The notes beneath the pieces were generated by a model. The model was not told the origin of the DNA and ran no database searches. It worked only from the letters and a program-made list of their open reading frames with translations. This document shows positions 20,254 through 27,453 of a stretch of DNA of 64,000 nucleotides, piece by piece. The translations under genes and the position numbers were made by a program. Source of the DNA: Devosia enhydra (lineage in GTDB: Bacteria; Pseudomonadota; Alphaproteobacteria; Rhizobiales; Devosiaceae). Each line of letters starts with the position of its first letter. Within the stretch, counting starts at the first letter, position 1. The stretch lies in assembly GCF_900119845.1 (NCBI RefSeq), contig NZ_FPKU01000001.1, positions 1,211,528 through 1,275,527 on the forward strand, given 5' to 3'.

Positions 20254-21408
20254 TTGCGTAGCGTACCCATCCAGAAGCCCTTCGGGGCTCAGTCTCCACG
20301 TCCGGCCGGGCCATCCGGCATCAGGCCCGCCCTCTTCTACGGCATGTTCGGGCTGCTGCTCGCCACCAATGTCGCAACCGGCGTCGCGTTCCTCATGGCA
20401 CCCGACATTTCGCGGCTCATGGGCGACCAGACCGATCTCATCGTCTCGGCCTATGAGGATCGCATCGCAACGATGCGGCTCGAGGTCGATCGCCTGCATT
20501 CGCGCCAGTTCGCGCAGGCCGGCGATCTCAACCTGCAGCTGCAGGAGCTGGCCCAGCAGCAGGAAGTGCTGACCGAGCAGCATCACTATGTTCGCCAGCT
20601 GGCGGCCCGCGCCGAGGAGCTTGGCCTGCGGACGGCCGCCGCGCCCAGCACGGGCGTCGATCCCCTGATCACCGGCTCCGTGTCGGCCACAGGCCAGGGC
20701 GACGTGCTCGCAACCGCCCGCTCCGTCACCACCATGCTCGAGGAATCGCGGCTGGCCATGGCGGCGATCTCGGTCGAGGCGAGGCGCTCCACCGATGCCA
20801 TCGTCTCCGAATTGCAGTCGCTGGGGCTCGGCACCAGCCTGCCCGGCACGGCGGGCGCGATGGGCGGCCCGCTGCTTCCGGCACGGCCCGGCGAGGATGC
20901 TGGCGATCTCATCGAAGACGCCAATGCCGTCGCCGATGCGCTGGCGCGCTACAAGGCTGCGCGCAAGGCCATCGCCACGGCCCCCATCCACCGCCCCATC
21001 GCAGCCTCGGCCCGCTCCAGTTCGGGCTTTGGCAACCGCACAGACCCCTTCACGCGCGGCAAGGCCTTCCATGCCGGGCTCGACTTCGCTGCGCCCACGG
21101 GCACCGTCGTCACCAGCGCCGGCGATGGTCGCGTCAGCTTCGTCGGGGTGCGCTCAGGCTATGGCAAGGTGGTGGAGGTCACCCATTCGGATGGTCTTGT
21201 GACGCGCTATGCGCATCTCTCGGCCTTCATTGCGCGCGAGGGCCAGTCGGTGCAGACCGGCACGCCCATCGCCAAGGTCGGCTCGACGGGCCGCTCCACC
21301 GGCCCGCACCTGCATTTCGAGGTGCGCAAGGCCGATCGCCCGCTCGATCCCAGCCGCTTCCTCGCCGCCGGCCGGCGGCTGGCACGCCTCGTGGGCACGC
21401 CAGCCTGA
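20254..21408 (+). CDS. M23 (LytM-type) peptidase with coiled coil
   Basis: This is a membrane-anchored murein hydrolase or amidase activator of about 384 residues. GGGGAG lies nine bases before TTG 20254, preferred over GTG 20233. After a basic, Pro-rich N-terminus comes one transmembrane helix (YGMFGLLLATNVATGVAFLM). Then there is a Gln-rich coiled coil (LQLQELAQQQEVLTEQHHY) and a C-terminal M23 domain from about residue 250. The Zn ligands are seen as HAGLDF and HLHFEV, with GYGKVVEVTHSDGLVTRYAHLS between, so the enzyme looks catalytically intact. It fits division or growth-linked peptidoglycan cleavage. Confidence 0.9.
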   Translation: MRSVPIQKPFGAQSPRPAGPSGIRPALFYGMFGLLLATNVATGVAFLMAPDISRLMGDQTDLIVSAYEDRIATMRLEVDRLHSRQFAQAGDLNLQLQELAQQQEVLTEQHHYVRQLAARAEELGLRTAAAPSTGVDPLITGSVSATGQGDVLATARSVTTMLEESRLAMAAISVEARRSTDAIVSELQSLGLGTSLPGTAGAMGGPLLPARPGEDAGDLIEDANAVADALARYKAARKAIATAPIHRPIAASARSSSGFGNRTDPFTRGKAFHAGLDFAAPTGTVVTSAGDGRVSFVGVRSGYGKVVEVTHSDGLVTRYAHLSAFIAREGQSVQTGTPIAKVGSTGRSTGPHLHFEVRKADRPLDPSRFLAAGRRLARLVGTPA

Positions 21409-21415
21409 GAGCCGA

Positions 21416-22535
21416 TCAGCTCGCGTCGCTATTGTCGCGATCGAGCCTCGCCGCAAGCGAAGCTTCCATGAACTGGTCGAGATCGCCGTCGAGCACCGCC
21501 CCGGTGTTCGAGGTTTCCACCCCGGTGCGCAGGTCCTTCACCATCTGGTAGGGCTGCAGCACATAGGAGCGGATCTGGTGGCCCCAGCCGATATCGGTCT
21601 TGGAGGCCGCCTCCGCATTGGCCGCTTCCTCGCGCTTCTGGAGTTCCTGCTCATAGAGCCGGGCCTTCAGCATCTCCATCGCCTTGGCGCGGTTCTTGTG
21701 CTGGCTGCGCTCCTGCTGGCAGGCCACCACGATGCCCGAAGGCACGTGGGTGATGCGGATGGCGCTGTCCGTGGTGTTCACGTGCTGGCCGCCGGCGCCC
21801 GATGAGCGATAGGTATCCACCTTGAGATCGGCTTCGTTGATCTCGATATTGATGGTGTCGTCCACCACCGGATAGACCCACGCGCTCGAAAAGCTCGTAT
21901 GGCGACGCGCCGCGCTGTCGAAGGGCGAAATCCGCACCAGCCGGTGCACGCCGCTCTCGGTCTTGAGCCAGCCATAGGCATTGTGGCCCTTCACCTGGAT
22001 GGTGGCGGATTTGATGCCGGCCTCTTCGCCGTCGTGGAACTCGATCGATTCCACCTTGAACTTCCGGCGCTCGGCCCAGCGGGTATACATGCGCAAAAGC
22101 ATGTTGGCCCAGTCCTGGCTCTCGGTCCCGCCAGCCCCGGCATGGATTTCGAGATAGGCGTCGTTGGCGTCGGCTTCGCCCGAGAGCAGCGTCTCGACCT
22201 GGATGCGCCGGGCCTGCACCTTGGCCTCGAGCAGGGCCTTTTCGGCCTCCTCCACGATCTCGGCATCGCCTTCGGCCTCGCCGAGTTCGATCAGCTCGCG
22301 ATTGTCGCTGATCGCCGATTCGAGGCCGCGCACGGCTTCGATCTGCACCGCGAGTTCGTCGCGCTGGCGCATAAGCTCACGCGCCTTGTTGGCGTCGTTC
22401 CAGAATTCGGGCGCCTCGGATTGGGCGTTCAGATGGTCGAGGCGGGCTTGTGCTGTATCCCAGTCAAAGATGCCTCCTCAGCAGGCTTATGACCTGCTCG
22501 ATTTCAGCCACGACCTTCTCGATTTCCATACGCAT
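21416..22535 (-). CDS. prfB: Peptide chain release factor 2, with programmed +1 frameshift
   Basis: RF2 ends translation at UGA and UAA. The gene is in two frames. ATG 22535 (AAAGGA six bases upstream) encodes 23 residues, MRMEIEKVV to LRRHL, and ends at in-frame TGA 22466-22464. Skipping one base continues as [15 protein letters not shown] for 349 residues to 21416, total 372. The slip site is CTT TGA C with AGGAGG just upstream, the known RF2 autoregulatory signal. The stop-codon-recognition SPF ([12 protein letters not shown]) and the peptidyl-hydrolysis GGQ ([10 protein letters not shown]) are intact. It is the gene downstream of mrcA, beyond a terminator. Confidence 0.95.
22463..22478 (-). 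other. RF2 programmed +1 frameshift site
   Basis: On the minus strand it reads AGGAGG-CAT-CTT-TGA-C. The AGGAGG (22473-22478) is the internal Shine-Dalgarno that promotes slipping, CTT is the slippery codon, and TGA is the poorly terminated stop read when RF2 is scarce. After the shift GAC TGG GAT restores the conserved RF2 sequence. Confidence 0.93.
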
Positions 22536-22617
22536 GGGCATTCCTTTCGTCGCCCGGTGATTTAGACGACGCAGCCCGGTCGTTCAACCCGTGACGCCGC
22601 AAACCGCCCGCCGCATG

Positions 22618-22648
22618 GCAAAAGGGACCGGTTCGATCCGGTCCCTCT
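22618..22648 (-). terminator. Intrinsic terminator after mrcA
   Basis: GGGACCGG (22624-22631) and CCGGTCCC (22638-22645) form a perfect 8-bp stem with a six-base loop. TTTT follows on the minus strand. It separates mrcA from prfB. Confidence 0.8.
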
Positions 22649-22662
22649 CATTGCGTTGCCGA

Positions 22663-25191
22663 TCAGAACAGCCCGCCGCGACCCTGGTTGCCGCCGCCCG
22701 GCCAGAAGCTCGGCATGCCGCGATTACCGCCACCGACTTCGGCTGGCGGCTGTGGCCGCTCGACGGGCGCCGATGTGCCGAAGAAACTGCCCCCGCCGCT
22801 GCTGGCGCCCGAAGCCTGCTGCTCGATGCTGGTGAAGGCGTTCGAATCCACCCCGATCACCGAGGTCACGAGGTTGGGGCCGGTGCCGGGCTTGAAGGCC
22901 TCGTAGATCGCGGCCTGCCCGGCATTGGCCTTGACCCCGGTTGCCGGATCGATCCACACCTGCGCCATGCCCTGGGGCATGTTGAAGGGGGTCGGCGGCT
23001 CGCCGGCCAGGGCCTTTTCCATGAATTTTGTGAAGATCGGCACGGCCAGTTCGCCGCCGGTGGCCTGCTTGCCCATGTTGCGCGGCCGGTCGAACCCGAC
23101 ATAGACGCCCACGGCCAGTTCGGGCGTGAAGCCCACGAACCAGGCATCCTTGTAGTCGTTCGAGGTGCCGGTCTTGCCGGCTACCGGGCGATTGAGCGAC
23201 TTGGCCGCAGTGCCCGTGCCGCGCTGCACGACGCCTTCCATCATCGAGGTGATCTGGTAGGCGGTCATCGGGTCGAGCACCTGCTCGCGATTGTCGATGA
23301 TCAGCGGCTCGGGCTGGTTGCTCCATTCGGTCACACCGCAGCCATCGCAGACGCGCTCGTCATGGCGATAGACGGTATTGCCATAGCGGTCCTGGATGCG
23401 GTCGATCAGCGTCGGGGTGATGCGCCGCCCGCCATTGGCGATGGTGGCATAGGCCGCCGTCATCCGCATGTCGGTGGTCTCGCCCGCGCCCAGCGACATC
23501 GCCAGCACCGGCGTCAGCTTGTCGTAGATGCCGAACATGCGCGCATACTCGGTGATCAACGGCATGCCGATATCCTGCGCCAGCCGCACGGTCATCACGT
23601 TACGGCTGCGCTCGATGCCGCGCCGCAGGGTCTGCGGGCCGTAAAATTGCTGCGCATAGTTTTCGGGCCGCCACACCGAGCCATCGGCATTGATGATCTC
23701 GAGCGGCGCATCGAGCACCACCGAGGCCGGGGTGTAGCCATTGTCGAGCGCTGCGGCATAAACGAGCGGCTTGAACGACGAACCCGGCTGGCGCAGCGCC
23801 TGCGTGGCGCGGTTGAATTCCGATGCCGAGAACGAGAAGCCACCCACCATCGCCAGCACGCGTCCGGTGCGCGGGTCCATGGCGACGATCGCGCCTTCGA
23901 GTTCGGGCACCTGTTGCAGGGTGAAACTGCCCTGCTTGTCGGGCACCTGCGAGACATAGACGACGTCACCGGCCTTGAGCACGTCCTGAAGCTTGGGCCT
24001 CAGCCACTTGACGTCGGGCCCGGCCAGCGTGCCCGTCACGCGCTCGCCCGAGGGCTGGCCATCCGGCCCTGCAAACGGCCGCAGCCCGATCTGGGCCTCG
24101 TTGTTGCCCATCTCGAGCACCACGGCGAGGCGCCATTCGGGCACGTCGCTCAGCGGCTTGACCTCCCAGACCGCCTTGCCCCAGTCCTCGCCGAGTTCCA
24201 CGCTCGCCACCGGTCCGCGGAAGCCCTCGCCCTGGTCATAGGCGATGAGCCCGTCCATCAGCGCGCGGCGTGCATAATCCTGCAGCTTGGGGTTGAGCGT
24301 GGTGCGCACCGAAAGCCCGCCGCCATAAAGCTGGTCCTCGCCATAGAGCTGGCCGAGCTGGCGGCGCACTTCCTCGGTGAAATACTCGGCCGAAAACAGC
24401 TGGCTGCCCGACTGGCGCGGCAGCACGTTGAGGTCCTCGGCCTTGGAGGCAGCCGCCTCCTCGGGGGTCACATAGCCGTTCTCGACCATGCGATCGATCA
24501 CCCAGTTGCGGCGCTCGATCGCCGCTTCCTTGCGGCGGAACGGATGGTAATTGTTGGGGCCCTTGGGCAGCGCGGCGATATAGGCGATCTCGGCAAGCGT
24601 CAGCTGGTAGAGCGCCTTGTCGAAATAATTCAGCGCCGCCGCCGCCACGCCATAGGAATTGAGGCCGAGGAAGATCTCGTTGAGATAAAGCTCGAGGATC
24701 TTGTCCTTGGAGAAGGTCGACTCGATCCTGAGCGCGAGGATCGCTTCCTGGATCTTTCGGTCCCAGGTCTGCTCGGAGGTCAGGAGGAAGTTCTTGGCCA
24801 CCTGCTGGGTAATGGTCGAGCCACCGCCCTGGATCGCCGAACTGCCATCGATGCGTGCCATGATGTTGTCGCGGATGGCGCGGGCGATACCGTCCACGGC
24901 GAGGCCACCGTGATTGTAGAAATCCTTGTCTTCGGCCGAGAGAAACGCCTGGATCAGCTTGGCCGGGATCGTCTCGATCGGCTGGAACAGCCGGCGCTCG
25001 CGGGCATATTCTGCCAGCAGCGTACCATCGGCGGCATGCACGCGCGTCGTGACCGGAGGCTGGTAATCCTTGAGCACCGTATAGTCGGGCAGCGTCGCGG
25101 ACAGCTGGCCGAGATAGACCGCACCCACGGCGACGGCGCCGAGCGCACAGAAGATCCCGAAGCCGAAAAGCCAGCCAAACAGTCTCAGCAT
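22663..25191 (-). CDS. mrcA: Penicillin-binding protein 1A, bifunctional transglycosylase/transpeptidase
   Basis: This 842-residue class A PBP builds and cross-links peptidoglycan. An N-terminal membrane anchor (LFGWLFGFGIFCALGAVAVG) is followed by the GT51 domain with its catalytic Glu in EDKDFYNHGG (E87) and GGSTITQQVAKN. After an OB-like linker comes the transpeptidase domain: SSFK with active Ser471, SRN, and KTGTSNDYKDAWF. A Gly/Ser/Pro-rich tail ends at GRGGLF. The order amiC, mrcA, prfB on one strand is common in Rhizobiales. In polar growers PBP1A is the main elongation synthase, which links it to the giant pole protein at 44.3 kb. Confidence 0.95.
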   Translation of the reverse strand: MLRLFGWLFGFGIFCALGAVAVGAVYLGQLSATLPDYTVLKDYQPPVTTRVHAADGTLLAEYARERRLFQPIETIPAKLIQAFLSAEDKDFYNHGGLAVDGIARAIRDNIMARIDGSSAIQGGGSTITQQVAKNFLLTSEQTWDRKIQEAILALRIESTFSKDKILELYLNEIFLGLNSYGVAAAALNYFDKALYQLTLAEIAYIAALPKGPNNYHPFRRKEAAIERRNWVIDRMVENGYVTPEEAAASKAEDLNVLPRQSGSQLFSAEYFTEEVRRQLGQLYGEDQLYGGGLSVRTTLNPKLQDYARRALMDGLIAYDQGEGFRGPVASVELGEDWGKAVWEVKPLSDVPEWRLAVVLEMGNNEAQIGLRPFAGPDGQPSGERVTGTLAGPDVKWLRPKLQDVLKAGDVVYVSQVPDKQGSFTLQQVPELEGAIVAMDPRTGRVLAMVGGFSFSASEFNRATQALRQPGSSFKPLVYAAALDNGYTPASVVLDAPLEIINADGSVWRPENYAQQFYGPQTLRRGIERSRNVMTVRLAQDIGMPLITEYARMFGIYDKLTPVLAMSLGAGETTDMRMTAAYATIANGGRRITPTLIDRIQDRYGNTVYRHDERVCDGCGVTEWSNQPEPLIIDNREQVLDPMTAYQITSMMEGVVQRGTGTAAKSLNRPVAGKTGTSNDYKDAWFVGFTPELAVGVYVGFDRPRNMGKQATGGELAVPIFTKFMEKALAGEPPTPFNMPQGMAQVWIDPATGVKANAGQAAIYEAFKPGTGPNLVTSVIGVDSNAFTSIEQQASGASSGGGSFFGTSAPVERPQPPAEVGGGNRGMPSFWPGGGNQGRGGLF

Positions 25192-25333
25192 GAACGCTTC
25201 ACCCCGATGTCATGAACGTGCCCGCGCAGGCCGGATCGCCGCGCACTCTCTGGAATCATAACAGAGAGGGGCGGAATTGTGGATACCGGGCCGCCCCGCC
25301 ATGGAAATTCGCCGCAGCGACAGGTCCGCCCCG

Positions 25334-26722
25334 CTAGCGTTGCTGGCTTGCAACAGTTGCGTCGGCGCCCGTTTCGAGCTCATCGAAATAATGCGCGATG
25401 CCCCGCGCCAGCGCATCCACCACCCGGTCGCGCCAGCCATCGGTCAGAAGATTCTGGATGTCGTCGGCATTGGAGAGAAAGCCCAACTCGACCAGCACCG
25501 AGGGCACGTCGGGCGCCTGCAGCACGAAGAAATCCGCCTGCCGCACCGGAAAGCGCCGCAGCGTCACCGAGGGTTCGAGCTGATGCACGATGGCCTGCGC
25601 CGCGACATAGGATTGCCGCCGCATCTCGCGCCGCATCAGGTCGACGAGGATATCGACCACCTGCGGGGTCATCTCGGGCATGGCGAAGCCGGCGATGATG
25701 TCACGCTTGTTCTCGCTCTCGGCCAGCACGCGGTCGAGCACGTCGGTTGCACGCTCGTCGCGGGTATAGACGCTGGCGCCGCGGATCTCGGGCTGCTGGA
25801 AGCTGTCGGCATGCAGCGAGATGAAGAGATCGGCCTTGTTCTGCCGCGCGATCGCCACCCGCTCCTCGAGCCTGAGATAAATATCGTCCTCACGGGTCAG
25901 CGCCACGTCGAAGCGGCCCGAATCCACCAGCAGGTCGCGCAGCTGCTTGGCATAGCCGAGCACGATCGCCTTTTCGTGCACCCCGCTCGGGGCGGTCGCG
26001 CCATTGTCGATGCCGCCATGGCCCGGATCGATGATCACGAGGGGCCGCACGTCGCTCGATGGCACCGCCACGGGCACGGCCGCTCCCGGCTCGGTGGAAG
26101 GCTCGCCCAGAGCCAGCACCGGCTCCGGTCCCGTTTCGGCCGCCAGAACCGCCTGCGAGGCGGCAAGATGCGCTGCGGCGCGCGTCGCGAACGCTGCCGG
26201 GGTATCGGGAATGATGTCGACCACCAGTCGCGCCGGCTGGTCGGCCACGGCATCGAGCACATAGGCCTGCTGCACCTGCGCCGGCCCCGAAAGAGACAAC
26301 AGGGTCCTGACCCGGTCGACATCGAGCTGGCTGATCTCGAAGCCGCGGACCAGCCCCTCCCCGGCCACTTCGGGCAGGTCGGGCACGTTGACCCCGCCCA
26401 TGCGCACGTCGATGGCGATGCGTTCGGGGTCGGCCAGCGTGGCGATGGCGAATTCCGTCGTGCGTGACAGATCGACGATCAGCCGCGCGCGATCGGGCGT
26501 CGAGGAAACGCGCACCCCCGTCACCTGCCCCGCCGCCTCGCCCGAAAGCGCCTGCGCGTCGGCCGGCGCGGAGACCACGGCGTTCGCCGGGCTGTTTGCA
26601 GGGGTCGCCTCCTGCGCCTGAAGCGGTTGCCACAAGGCCAGGGCAGCAATGAGAGAAACGGCAAGACAGCCAAGTGTCGGCAGGCTGCGGTGCGGTTTGC
26701 GGCTGGAGCGTCTCACGCGCAC
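25334..26722 (-). CDS. N-acetylmuramoyl-L-alanine amidase, AmiC type
   Basis: This periplasmic Zn enzyme splits septal peptidoglycan between muramic acid and the peptide. The signal peptide lies around LGCLAVSLIAALALWQPLQAQ. The AMIN localisation domain follows (about 70-190). The Amidase_3 domain has IIDPGHGGIDNGA, the Glu in HEKAIVLGYA, ISLHADS and the late Glu in VLVELGFLSN, so the metal ligands are present. Several starts are possible; GTG 26722 gives a normal signal peptide of a 462-residue protein, while ATG 26803 adds a non-signal leader. It is upstream of mrcA on the same strand, 142 bases away. Confidence 0.88.
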   Translation of the reverse strand: MRVRRSSRKPHRSLPTLGCLAVSLIAALALWQPLQAQEATPANSPANAVVSAPADAQALSGEAAGQVTGVRVSSTPDRARLIVDLSRTTEFAIATLADPERIAIDVRMGGVNVPDLPEVAGEGLVRGFEISQLDVDRVRTLLSLSGPAQVQQAYVLDAVADQPARLVVDIIPDTPAAFATRAAAHLAASQAVLAAETGPEPVLALGEPSTEPGAAVPVAVPSSDVRPLVIIDPGHGGIDNGATAPSGVHEKAIVLGYAKQLRDLLVDSGRFDVALTREDDIYLRLEERVAIARQNKADLFISLHADSFQQPEIRGASVYTRDERATDVLDRVLAESENKRDIIAGFAMPEMTPQVVDILVDLMRREMRRQSYVAAQAIVHQLEPSVTLRRFPVRQADFFVLQAPDVPSVLVELGFLSNADDIQNLLTDGWRDRVVDALARGIAHYFDELETGADATVASQQR

Positions 26723-26902
26723 TGTCTCTGGGAACGGATCGGAAGCGCTACGGGATGGCGACCGAATGGGGCGAATCGACGGCACGCCCGCCATCCCGGT
26801 CATCGCAATGCCCGCTAGCGCCGGCCAGTTGTACTGGCAAGATGTTCAAGACGAAGGCTCCGCAAATCCCCCCGCAGGTCTGGCGGGTTTTGACTTTCCT
26901 GT

Positions 26903-26914
26903 TGCCAATTGGCA
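26903..26914. promoter_or_regulatory. 12-bp perfect palindrome near a TTGACT hexamer, upstream of rne
   Basis: TGCCAATTGGCA is a perfect palindrome eight bases after TTGACT (26890-26895), within the 579-base gap between amiC and rne. No convincing -10 hexamer follows at normal spacing. It could be an operator for either divergent gene. The rest of the gap up to 27130 shows nothing else I can name. Confidence 0.3.
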
Positions 26915-27135
26915 GCAACATCCCTAAAGCCTTGGATCGAGGCGCGATGCGGCCTCGCTGGCTCCGAAGGTTTACCGGGGCGCCAGGCGGGCCGCAGCAG
27001 GACTGGCCGGCGTCGCCGGCACGGGCCCCGTCAGTTGCGGTACGGCGACGCCTCTCACGGCTTCCGGCTCACGCATGGCCGGATGGCCGCGCCAGGACAC
27101 CCCCCGTCCCGGCACGGCCCCAGAGGAAGAGGTCT

Positions 27136-27453
27136 ATGACCGAACGGCCGACACGCCTTGGCGCGGACACCATCAACGAAAGCGCCATCGTTGTCCTTTG
27201 CCGCCCGGTTTTGACCGCAGGCAGCAGCGCAGTGCGCGCTTCACGCCACAGATGCGGCGTCTCGGACGCCTTTATTTTTAAACCATACGCCTCGCATGGC
27301 GCCATTCCGACAGGACCGGCCACACAGCCGGCACGTCCCGACACACAGTGTCATGGCCCGCGACGGCGCGGAGTGCAGCTTTATGGCTACCAAGAGAATG
27401 CTGGTGGATGGCATCCACCCGGAAGAGACACGGATTGTCGTCACCAACGGTAA
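27136..27453 (+). other. Possible leader ORF (105 codons) overlapping the start of rne
   Basis: ATG 27136 has an unusually strong ribosome-binding site (AGAGGAAGAGG, close upstream). The frame stays open across the terminator-like hairpin at 27255-27280 and past the rne start in another frame. The encoded sequence (MTERPTRLGADTINESAIVV onward) resembles nothing I know. Translation of it would keep the hairpin from forming, so it may be a regulatory leader. It may equally be chance. Confidence 0.3.
27255..27280 (+). terminator. Terminator-like hairpin in the rne leader (attenuator candidate)
   Basis: GGCGTC-TCG-GACGCC is followed by TTTATTTTT. It lies about 100 bases upstream of the rne ATG and points towards it. 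No gene ends before it on this strand, so it is either an attenuator or ends a short leader RNA. Confidence 0.6.

Noticed and set aside
21416-22372. prfB as a truncated gene or pseudogene
   Set aside because: The missing N-terminus is present upstream in another frame, joined by the classical CTT TGA C frameshift site with AGGAGG.
26868-26891. CCCGC...GCGGG-TTTT as a terminator
   Set aside because: The stem is only five pairs and no gene on that strand ends before it.
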